DNA from: Papilionanthe hookeriana x Papilionanthe teres
Taxonomy: Eukaryota > Streptophyta > Magnoliopsida > Asparagales > Orchidaceae
DNA: 64,000 nt
Direction: 5' to 3'
Assembly (NCBI GenBank): GCA_022702705.1
Contig: CM040432.1
Location: 50,494,540 to 50,558,539 of the forward strand
In this document: positions 56,230 to 64,000 of the stretch, piece by piece
Layout: each line of letters starts with the position of its first letter
How positions within the stretch are numbered: position 1 is the stretch's first letter
Position numbers and translations under genes: made by a program
Notes under the pieces: model-generated
Databases searched by the model: none
What the model saw: only the letters and a program-made list of their open reading frames with translations
Told to the model about the DNA's origin: nothing

Positions 56230-57880
56230 TTAATGTGACCAAACCATCTCTCTAATTTTTTTTGTCACTGATGCAACAAAAACCCTATTACGGATATATT
56301 CATTTTGCATGTTGTCTCTATGTGTAAAGCCACTCATCCACCTAATCATTCTCATCTCGGCAACACTTAACTTAGCATTATGCTTCTCTTTTAAAAGCCA
56401 ACAACATTCAACACCATAGAGCATTGTAGGTCTCACCGCCATCTTATAAAATTTTCCTTTCAGCCTAAGCGGGACTTTTCTATCACACAATAGGTCGGAA
56501 GCATTCCTCCACTTCAACCAACCAACCTGAACTCTACTATTAACATCCCCATCTATATCACCATCGCTTTGAACAATGAACCCGAGATATCTAAATCGTT
56601 CACACCTTTTAATAATTTGATCACCCAAAGTTACACTTCTGTCACTAGAGCTACTATTACTAAAATTACAATGTATTCAGTTTTAGTTCTACTCAAACGA
56701 AGACCTTTACACTCCAATGTAGACCTCCATAATTCAAGTTTTTCCTGGGTTTTTTTCTCTCGTTTTCTCTCGTCTTATCCACGAGGAGGATATCATCAGC
56801 AAAAAGCATACACCAAGGTACATCCTCTTGTAAATGTCCAGTAAGACCATCCATAAATAAAACAAAAAGATATGGGCTTAAAGCCGATCTCTGATGTAAA
56901 CCAACAGAAATAGTAAAATATTTGGTCAATCCTCCTTCAGTTTGAACACATGAAACAGCTCTAGTATACATATCTTCAATGACTTGAATATAAGTCATAT
57001 CAACACTTTTTTTCTCGAGGACTCTCCAAAGAACATCTCTAGGAACCTTATCGTATTCTAAATCAACAAAAATCAAATGTAGATCTACCTTATTATCTTT
57101 GTACTTCTCCATCAAACCTCTCAATAAATGTATAGCTTCCATAGTAGACCTGCCCGACATAAATCCAAATTGATTATGAGAAACCTTGTTAATACGTCTA
57201 TATCAATAAAAATCAAATGTAGATCCACCTTATTATCTTTGTACTACTCCATCAAATCTCTCAATAAATGTATAGCTTCCATAGTAGACCTGCCCGGCAT
57301 AAATCCAAATTGATTATGAGAAACCTTGGTAATACGTCTTAACCTATGTTCAATCATCCTCTCCCATAATTTTAAAGTATGACACATCAATTTAATTCCT
57401 CTATAATTTGCACACTCTTGTGCATCCCCTTTATTCTTAAAAATGGAGACCAAAATACTCTTCCTTCACTACTCAGGCATCTTTTTAGTTTTTAAAATAA
57501 TATTAAAAAGTTTAGTAAGTCAAGAAACCCACCTGAACATTTCCACACTCAATTGGGATATCATCAGATCCTACAGACTTTCCACCCTTGATTTTCTTTA
57601 AAGCCTCCTCAACTTCTTTTCTACTAATACGACGGTAAAAATGAAATGTTTTATTATTATTAACTATATTAAGATCACTAAGGTTGATTGTATTATCAGA
57701 ATATTCATTAAAAAGTTTATCAAAATAACTCACCCACCTATGTTGAATATCTTTTTCTAAAAAAACACTTTATGATTTTCATCTTTAATACACTTTACTT
57801 GAGTTAAATCTTTACTTTTCTTTTATTTTTGTCTGGCTATTTTATACATATATTTTTCGCCCTCCTTAGCATCAATATGT
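56230..57880 (-). pseudogene. RTE LINE reverse transcriptase pseudogene
   Basis: Blocks in order on the minus strand: ISRKEVEEALKKIKGGKSVG and SDDIPIE (57733-57512), MVSIFKNKGDAQECANYRGI and KLWERMIEHRLRR with NQFGFMPGRSTMEAIHLLR (57453-57244), LIFVDLEYDKVPRDVLWRVL and the polymerase motif MLFADDILLVD (near 56800), and then the C-terminal part RYLGFIVQSDGDIDGDVNSR, KFYKMAVRPTMLYGVECCW and MRMIRWMSGFTHRD (56628-56230). FADD is the RT catalytic motif of this group. 'LEYDKVPR' stands where AYDRVPR is usual. Stops, a 140-bp duplication and frame changes make it inactive. Confidence 0.85.
57061..57340. repeat. 140-bp tandem duplication inside the LINE RT
   Basis: Units 57061-57200 and 57201-57340 are nearly identical (AATCAACAAAAATCAAATGT at 57061, ATCAATAAAAATCAAATGT at 57202). 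140 is not a multiple of 3, so it shifts the frame and repeats the MSGRSTMEAIHLLR/MPGRSTMEAIHLLR segment. Confidence 0.9.
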
Positions 57881-57960
57881 TATAAAAATCACTAAAAACA
57901 GAATTTTTAGTGTCACAGATTATTCTTTTATTCCCTACGGGCTGTTTTATATTTTTTTAA

Positions 57961-58098
57961 CAACGCCAACGCATGATATTAAGTCTATAAAAATTCCTAA
58001 CAATGTGACCAATAAAGGAAAATATATAAATCAAAATAAAGTTTATGCAAATATCATTATTTACTAATGCATAAAAAAATTTGAGAAGAACTAACTTG
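57961..58098. other. Short unassigned spacer between two LINE pieces
   Basis: AT-rich, no feature recognised. Confidence 0.3.
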
Positions 58099-58240
58099 GG
58101 CTTATTGCATAAAAAAATGATCTTAATTTATTAGAATTAAGCGAAAATTTGACACTAAATAGGACGCAATGGAGAAAAAGAATTCATGTAGTCGACCCCA
58201 CTTAGTGGGATTAAGGCTTTGTTGTTGTTGTTGTTGTTGT
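58099..58240 (+). mobile_element. RTE-type LINE 3' end fragment
   Basis: It is the reverse orientation of the 3' end of the LINE at 56007: GGGCTTATTGCATAAAAAAATGATC, then GACACTAAATAGGACGCAATGG, then a TAGTCGACCCCACTTAGTGGGATT-like end and a (TTG)n tail at 58219-58239. It holds only about 120 bp of the element, so the insertion is severely 5'-truncated. A 64-codon frame starting in the tail is not a gene. Confidence 0.85.
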
Positions 58241-58590
58241 ACTCATCTCCTCTTTTACTCAATTGCGGTGTTGCCTTCTTTGCTAAGACTCGGTTGAAGC
58301 CCTCTACCCGCGCCCTTCTCTTTGTCCTAGCTGCACTGCAGCTACTGACGCCTGCACGAACCCAAAAGCCCTCCTCTGCTTCCCTTGACGCTGCTTGCTC
58401 GACTCTTAGGTAAGTAAACTCGCCTCTACCGTCCCCCTATGCGTAGATTTATACACAAAAGTATCAATTCAGCTTTCCGACCCTGTCGCTTCACCACCCC
58501 CCCTCTTCAGCTTCTTGGCTCCTCACTTCTCCTTCAGTTTCTTATTTCCACTCCCTTGATTAGCTGAAATGGGACTTCACATATTAAACG
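58241..58590 (+). other. GC-rich segment with a strong splice-donor word
   Basis: Markedly more GC-rich and pyrimidine-rich than its surroundings, with TCTTAG|GTAAGTAAAC at 58408-58411. It resembles the leader and first intron edge of a plant gene, on the strand opposite the host gene. It may be a captured gene fragment. No protein family is recognised. Confidence 0.35.
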
Positions 58591-58882
58591 TAATTCTTCA
58601 TAATATTCACTTACCAAAAAGGCATTTAAGCACTTACCAATTTTATTAATCCAATTTTAAGTCTAGAAGTTATGATGTTCTCTTCATTCCCATGTACATA
58701 ATAGGTCCAAAGCACTGAACCCATCTTATTGATGTATCATTTTGTAATAGTCAATGCATTAAAATATATCATATGCTAAACTTCATTCAATAATTTGACG
58801 CCCCATGCTCTCTAAGAAATTCTCGATTATTTATTCTTTATAATTACATTTGTAATTAACATAAGACTAAGTACCTGACTAC
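58591..58882 (+). repeat. Intronic direct repeat, copy 2
   Basis: Matches 50931-51225 in the same orientation, see that entry. Confidence 0.8.
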
Positions 58883-59582
58883 AAATATATTTTGTTGGTA
58901 TCACCATTGATAAAAAGATATTAATTTCCATCCGCTGTATGGTCCTCCTATTATGATCAAAACTTTTTTGGACAGAAGACATTTAGTTGATGCCAAAGAA
59001 CGCATTATCATATATATAATCAATAGTTTCAACACACATTTGACATAAAACTAAACTGCTTAATGACCACTAAATCAATTCTTATGATACTCAAGCATAA
59101 AATCCGCTGTATCCAATGCAATAAAATGCTTCATGGTGAAAGCTCCATTCCTACATTTTCAAAGAGATTTTTCCATGATTCAAAATTATCACAAAATTAT
59201 CTGAGTTCAGGCTTATGCTGCTCCAATGTTACTCTGAATTCAGGCATATGTTATTACTAAATGATTAGAAATGATTTCCTTCTATATTTCAATAATATCC
59301 TTAGCACAAAATTATCTTTCTAAATTAGACACACCCAAAAATAATAATATGAAAAAAACCCTAAATTTGATAATTGTTCTTCACTATGTTAGCTGCGCCA
59401 AACAAACATGTCAAATTTACATTTTACGTATCTCAATTCCAAGCACGTTTTTCAAGTCAGGAAGCATTGATGTCATATCCAAGGCATGTATGCATCTGAC
59501 ACATGCTAGAAAAAACATAAAACTTCAATGTAGAGTGCAAGTGTATCCTAAATGATATGTTTGATGCAATGCTTTTAAAAAC

Positions 59583-59608
59583 GTGCTTTGAAGAGCGCTT
59601 CAAAGCAC
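59583..59608. repeat. 11-bp perfect hairpin
   Basis: GTGCTTTGAAG and CTTCAAAGCAC are exact reverse complements separated by AGCG. Confidence 0.7.
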
Positions 59609-60517
59609 TAAACTTAATTTGCAGGTATTTTTTTTGTAATTTTTAAGTTTTTAATTATTGGAACAAATTATTAGAAATTGTTCAAAATTTTAATTTGTAA
59701 ATTCACCCTCAATGCTTGCCTTCAAGTTAGGAATTGTACTACATTCTTTCAATTTATATCAACCTTTAAGTCTTATTTTATATTTTAATATTGTTAATGA
59801 ATATATTTATACAATAAATTTTTATAAACCATATTAGAGTTTTAGTTAATAAAAGCGTCGCTTCACTCTGCACATTCTGCTTAGAAGCAAAAATAAATTC
59901 TTGCGCAACGCATTGTGCTTTATGCTTTGATAACATTAGTTTGATCCTCGTATAATTACCACTCTTAAACATAATTTTCTTCTTAATAATAGGCATCAAC
60001 ACCGTAATAACAACCATATTCCTTGCTATACTTTGCAGAATAGTTGAGATACAGTTGAGCACATAACAAGAGGTAAAAAAAGGAATATAGCAATAGGCCT
60101 TTAACCTTTAACAAAATGTATTTATCCCCCTACTGTTAAAATAATTAAAAAAAATTTAAAATAACTTTACTCTTCATTAGCCATTTATTTCTACTAGCAA
60201 GGACACTAAACAACATTGCAAGCTCTTCTTTCTTCATATGGTTATATTCTGGAGCCGCATTCACACATGCAATGCATACAGCATTCAATGGCTACTCTGT
60301 ATGGCCGAAGTAAGCTTTATTAAACAAACAATCCGCTGATTAAGAATAGATCAATAGGCATAAAATTAGCTCACAAAGATATTTCAAGATTGCTTAGGAG
60401 TTGTATGGTAAAGGTTTTAAGTGGGATTAATATAAATCTATCAGACATAAAAAAAAAAACAGATTTTAAATTCTTGATTTAGTAAAATCAAATTTTTTCT
60501 GAATTCCTCAGTTTTTC

Positions 60518-60575
60518 GTAAATCCCGGATTTACTAAATCCTAATGTTGGCGGGATTTAGTAAATCCCGATTTAC
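60518..60575. repeat. 24-bp near-perfect hairpin
   Basis: The arms 60518-60541 and 60552-60575 (centre words GGATTTACTAAATCC and GGATTTAGTAAATCC) pair with about two mismatches around a 10-nt loop. It may be the end of a fold-back element. Confidence 0.7.
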
Positions 60576-60983
60576 AAGATTTATTAAAGCTGTTATCAGA
60601 CAGGCCCTCAATGCAGGCTTCTCCAACAAAACATCCCAGCTGCAGGACATTTTTTATCAACCAACAACAGAACAGGCTAATTTAAGTCCTATTACAGTTT
60701 AATTGATAAAAAAATGAAATAAATATGAGGAATATAAAACTGTATAGACAATAAACCAAAGCTTAGATGTTGACTGGAACAAGAACAGATTCACAAATCG
60801 AACACAAGTAAACATTTTTTTGTAGAACTGCACAGATAGGTTTTGCATAGTTCTGGCCTACCAAAATTTAGAATGATAAATAAAATAGAAGTACTCCATC
60901 CATCAAGGGTCGCCATATTATAAGAAACCAATGTCAGTAATTTAGGTTAAATATAGATATAGAAACCAAAGAAGCAGTGATAC

Positions 60984-61667
60984 CTGTAAAACATCATTCT
61001 TCAGCTCAACTGTATCATGTTCAGGAATGGAGTCCAGAACGGACTTTTGGTTTCTCCTCTGCAAACCAACTTTAAGAGTTTTAGTGAGGATGATAGGAGT
61101 ACCAGAGAAAAAACCAGCAATATAAACTTCCATCGTTGGCAAAGGCATTTCAGAGCTTCTATATGGTTTTCCCTTCAAGAAGCTAACACCAGCTGACACC
61201 AAAGACTGGCACTTCATACTCCATTTCTTTCGATCCCCTTTTGAATCCCCTTCATCATCCTTCTCCTTACACAACTCCAAGACTCCAGTAAGTAAGAGTT
61301 CATCTTCATCAAACACCTCAAATCTGACACTGCCAGTAATTCTAATATTATCTGTACTCACAAAAGTGGCTTCTTCAGTTTTTTTATCAAATCTGTCCCT
61401 CCTAAGATAAGAAGAGACGCAATCCGAATAGATGCTACTTCTTCGACCATTCACCTCAAGAACGGTATCAGGGTGTAATGGAATGTGATTCACAGTAAGA
61501 TGGTTCGGGGTAGATTCATCAACCTCACAGTTGCAGATTCTTATGTAAAAGACCTTCAGATCCAGCCAAGGTGGTAACTTGGGAAGGTAAAGAGGGTGCA
61601 TGATGATCATCCGACCAGAATCGGATGAATCTTCCTTAAAAACCGGATCATAACATTGTTCCATCAT
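60984..61667 (-). CDS. First coding exon of the host gene ('erythronate-4-phosphate dehydrogenase family'-like protein)
   Basis: Start ATG at 61667 (MMEQCYDPVF; the second ATG at 61664 is equally possible). An upstream in-frame GTG is not a plausible start, and a stop precedes it. 228 codons end in phase 0 at the ACAG|GTATCA donor. Blocks: YLPKLPPWLDLKVFYIRICN near residues 27-46, DESTPNHLTVNHIPLHPDTV, LEVNGRRSSIYSD, SSYLRRDRFDKKTEEATFVS, RITGSVRFEVFDEDELLLTG and PTMEVYIAGFFSGTPIILTK. Homologues I recall from Arabidopsis share these blocks and a similar total length (here 228 + 77 = 305 residues). No NAD-binding motif is visible, so the enzyme name is not supported. The role is unknown. The C-terminal exon adds a membrane segment. 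Confidence 0.88.
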
Positions 61668-61757
61668 CAAAATAATACTCACCTCAAACTTCCCTTAACA
61701 TCAAACTAGGTAATTTGAGTAGAGAATGTACCATAAACACCAATTTGTGCTCTCTAC
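61668..61757 (-). other. 5' UTR part of the coding exon, after a leader intron
   Basis: CCTCAATTTGCAG at 61770-61758 is a good acceptor, so the exon probably begins at 61757 and a leader intron separates it from an upstream non-coding exon. I could not fix the partner donor; ACAG|GTTCTT near 62067 is one candidate. Confidence 0.55.
61684..61734 (-). CDS. Upstream ORF (16 codons) in the host gene leader
   Basis: ATG at 61734 to TGA at 61686-61684 encodes MVHSLLKLPSLMLREV and ends 16 nt before the main ATG at 61667. Short upstream ORFs commonly lower translation of the main frame. Its use is an inference. Confidence 0.4.
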   Translation of the reverse strand: MVHSLLKLPSLMLREV

Positions 61758-63000
61758 CTGCAAATTGAGGCAATCATTAATCTAGCCAAGGCCAAATCAA
61801 AGAAAAGAATAAAGTTCAGGTGAGCAGGAAATTTGGAGACAAAATCTTTCCCTACGAATAAACTAGTTTAGACAAAACAAATGAAGAAAATAAGCAAAAC
61901 TGACACCACTCAGCTAACAGAGACAAACTATGAGAACAAGACCATGGTAAAAAAACAAACCAAAATGATTCCCCAAAACAAGTGAAATAAACAAGAACCA
62001 AAAATAATAATAATAATAATAAAATTCCTTAATCGGTACGGAAAAACCAAGAACAATATAAGAACCTGTATTTTCTCATCAAAGCTAGGAATTTGAAAAA
62101 AAAGAAATGAAGATCAGTTCGGAAAGCTGAAATCAATGCCTACTAATTCATACTTAATCCATAAAGTATTGGAATTTCACATCATTCTCTTCACATTCCT
62201 TCAATCAAACCAAAGCAATAAATACATAATTAAATAGATAATAAAAAAACTGCAATCACAAGCCGTAAGTATAATACATGGAAGTTAAAAGTAAAAAAGA
62301 GGTAAAAAGGAAGAAACGACCATCCTATCAAATCCTCCATAAGAAAGGCTCAATTCTGCAGAGCCATTATTCCATACGGACAACGTACGCATCCGCACGC
62401 ATCTCTCCCTAATACCCTCCAATACCCTCTAATACCCATCCAGTACCCTCCAATACCCACCAATACTCTATCTAATACACATTCATACCCATCAATACCC
62501 ATCAATACCCATCCATACTCATCCAGTACCCAAAAAATCCGCACCCAACTCTTACGTACGTACTCTGGATGGAATAATTCGGCCAATTCTGCCATAGAGT
62601 GACATCAAAATTTCTAAGATGTGATCCTTCAGCACGAATAACCCTAGACCTCAAAGTTAGCAAAAAATAAAAATAAAAAAAAAAACCAATTCGCGCGCAC
62701 GCAACACAGACTGAAAAGAGCCCCGGCTTTATCAAACAGTTACGACGACAAATCCAATAGTATCTCGCAGACCACAACAACCAAGCAATAAGAAACAATC
62801 ATGCAGACGAAATCCCATGAAATTGACGGCAATGATCAAGACGCAGCTAGGAGAAAATCGAAAAAAAAAAAAGCAGAAATAATTCATGGAAAGGTGAGAA
62901 AGGGATGGTCGTAGTACTGCATTCGCTGGATGTCTTCCTTATCCGAATACGATGAGAGATGACATTCAGCACCGCTTCAGAACCTTTATAAAAATTTCTC
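61758..63000 (-). promoter_or_regulatory. Leader intron, first exon and promoter region of the host gene
   Basis: The stretch probably holds the leader intron, the non-coding first exon and the core promoter (a TTTATAAAAATTT word at 62983 on the plus strand is AT-rich enough for a TATA region). It includes a (TAA)n run near 62006 and a minisatellite at 62407-62531. Open frames at 62350-62798 (minus) come from the minisatellite and its flank. Confidence 0.4.
62407..62531 (-). repeat. Minisatellite, 10-12-bp unit, upstream of the host gene
   Basis: About 12 units of the type CCCATCAATA / CCCTCCAATA on the plus strand (TATTGATGGG on the gene's strand). It lies in the probable leader intron or first-exon zone. 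Confidence 0.85.
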
Positions 63001-63400
63001 AAATTAAAATAAAGGGGAATTTACATACATACCACTACAAATATCTTAAATAACAAATCTAATACCTAAATTAATTTGGATATATACCACCGAAAACATT
63101 TAAAATCGATCACACTCCTTGCTTGTCCCCCTACGTCTCCGTTTATATTTTTTTTTCTCCCGTAAAACATTCATCTCCGTCTCCGGCATCCTTCCCACGC
63201 TGGCTATTTCTTTAGCTCCGATTTAGCTCCGATCTCGCGGGAACATAATACACGACTGCTTTGTGTCCGTTGAAAAAAACTAGCATACTAACTTAGATAA
63301 AAATCTGAGTCCGTTGGAAATGAAACCAGCACGTCACTCTCCTTCATTTCCAGCACAAAAATAAAATAAAATATGAATGCACTAAAACTGTTGACATGTA
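63001..63400. other. Unassigned sequence upstream of the host gene
   Basis: AT-rich with a GC-richer core at 63110-63250. No gene found. Confidence 0.3.
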
Positions 63401-64000
63401 TGTTAAAGCAATTGAGCGGAGGCAACAAATCAGAAGAATATGATCAGAATCGACCGTTTAACGACCAATCGCTCAGTCGAAATTAACCGTCGTTCTATGA
63501 TAAGGAATTCAATCGGCGGACCACGCTTACAGTCCTGACCGCCTAAACTCTTTAAAAGGGCACCCGATCGCAAATAATTGACCAACCGGCTTTTACTGCG
63601 GTAGGCGCGATTGCTACTCGACCGGTCACCTCAGTGACCGAACTCAAATAAGTCAACCAGCTAGTTCTGTCATATTCAAATTTAAATTATAATACAAATT
63701 TAGTATTAAATCAGCACAAGATTATATTAAGAGCGGTTTTCATAACTATCACCAACTTTATGTAATTGTATAAATACACCTATAAATAGGGGAAAAATAT
63801 GAATAAAGGGACCACGGTCTGAGGACTCTTCTTGTCCTCTCTACTGAGAATTTTCTAACACTTTTCTTTTCTTTCTCCTCCTCTCTCTTGGTTCTAACTC
63901 TCAAGACGTGTATTTCCAAAAGATAATTCATGATTCAATATCTTGAAAGGTGGTGCGGTGAGCGTGGACATATCCCAGACGAGATGCGGAGCCAACTACG
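63401..64000 (+). mobile_element. Probable start of an LTR of another retroelement (F), cut by the window end
   Basis: It begins TGTTAAAGCAATTGAGC. A dense block of CGACCGG/GACCAAC-type words (63440-63660) resembles the upstream promoter part of Ty3/gypsy LTRs. TATAAATACACC and TATAAATAGG lie at 63769-63790, then a pyrimidine-rich leader. No partner LTR is in the window, so this is based on style alone. Confidence 0.4.

Larger units (their letters stand above)
56007..57960 (-). mobile_element. RTE-type LINE, 5'-truncated (about 1.95 kb)
   Basis: The 3' end is a TTGTTGTTATTG tail at 56022-56007 preceded by the plant RTE end (CCCACTAAGTATGGTCGGCTAC on the plus strand). Upstream, the minus strand encodes the RT domain and the C-terminal conserved part. 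The 5' end fades near 57960 in a KEGEKYMYKIA-type block, so the endonuclease domain is missing. A 140-bp tandem duplication disrupts RT. It sits in the gene's intron on the same strand as the gene. Confidence 0.85.
50228..60983 (-). other. 10.8-kb transposon-filled intron of the host gene
   Basis: The donor is ACAG|GTATCA at 60984/60983 and the acceptor TTTTGCAG at 50228. Both are canonical and phase 0. Inside are an intronic direct repeat, an inverted repeat, a primer-like site, direct duplications, an RTE LINE (minus, the gene's own strand), a LINE tail (plus) and a GC-rich segment. That the two exons belong to one gene follows from their joint match to one plant protein. I cannot exclude extra small exons. 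Confidence 0.8.
58883..60983. other. Intron sequence next to the first coding exon
   Basis: AT-rich with no recognised gene. It contains two fold-back sequences (59583-59608 and 60518-60575), probably pieces of old MITEs. Open frames at 59063-59555 and 60062-59778 have no recognisable motif. Confidence 0.4.

Noticed and set aside
58219..58413. 64-codon open frame starting with a Leu run
   Set aside because: The start is the translated (TTG)n tail of a LINE; the rest is the GC-rich segment without protein support.
61680..61682. GTG start giving 5 extra residues to the host protein
   Set aside because: Plant nuclear genes start at ATG; ATG 61667 or 61664 fits the family N-terminus.
62350..62798. 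Open frames on the minus strand upstream of the host gene
   Set aside because: One is a translation of the CCCATCAATA minisatellite; the other has no motif and spans the probable leader intron.

Overview
The window looks like a repeat-rich, AT-rich dicot nuclear genome segment. The evidence is plant Athila-type and Tat-type Ty3/gypsy retrotransposons, plant RTE-type LINEs, a Tourist-like MITE, and one split plant gene with canonical introns. I see no bacterial-type operon, no CRISPR array and no tRNA or rRNA gene. Most reading frames are decayed retroelement remnants. Only one gene looks like a live host gene.

Left third (1-28.4 kb): three related Athila-type elements. Element A (+) contributes the end of its 3' ORF and its 3' LTR (1-3492). 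Element C (+) is an old element from a 5' LTR stub near 5.03 kb to the end of its 3' LTR near 28.4 kb, with badly decayed gag-pol. Element B (-) is nested in the 3' ORF of C at 11711-25307. It has two LTRs, a perfect 5-bp target duplication (ATCAC), a tRNA-Asp-type primer site, gag, protease, RT, RNase H and integrase with relatively few stops, and two tandem divergent copies of the 3' ORF. The three elements and solo LTR D share unusual non-coding structure: GGCGCC palindromes upstream of the TATA-like box, a 34-nt motif after the pol stop (B and C), a second purine tract about 0.35 kb after the 3' ORF, and a conserved box near the LTR end.

Middle (28.4-49 kb): unassigned sequence, then an RTE-type LINE 3' fragment (-) interrupted by an Athila-type solo LTR (D), which carries a 281-bp Tourist-like MITE. 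Next comes a Tat-type element E (+, up to about 49.05 kb). It has a very long 5' LTR containing two minisatellites, a primer-site-like sequence, gag, protease, RT, RNase H, a second RNase H and integrase. It ends in a deletion that fuses integrase to the middle of the 3' LTR.

Right (49-64 kb): a host gene on the - strand, similar to the small plant family labelled 'erythronate-4-phosphate dehydrogenase family protein' in Arabidopsis. The first coding exon is 61667-60984 and the last is 50227-49994, giving 305 residues. The 10.8-kb intron between them holds an imperfect inverted repeat of about 0.8 kb per arm with decayed coding sequence, a primer-site-like sequence for initiator tRNA-Met, a 1.95-kb RTE LINE, a second LINE tail in the opposite orientation, and two direct duplications. 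The 5' leader has an intron and a 16-codon upstream ORF. The window ends in what looks like the start of another LTR (63401 onward).

No clearly new biological system is proven. The most unusual signals are the GGCGCC dyads shared by LTRs and internal segments of element B, the duplicated 3' ORF module in B, and the inverted repeat in the host intron. All element assignments come from reading translations and motifs by eye. No database search was run.
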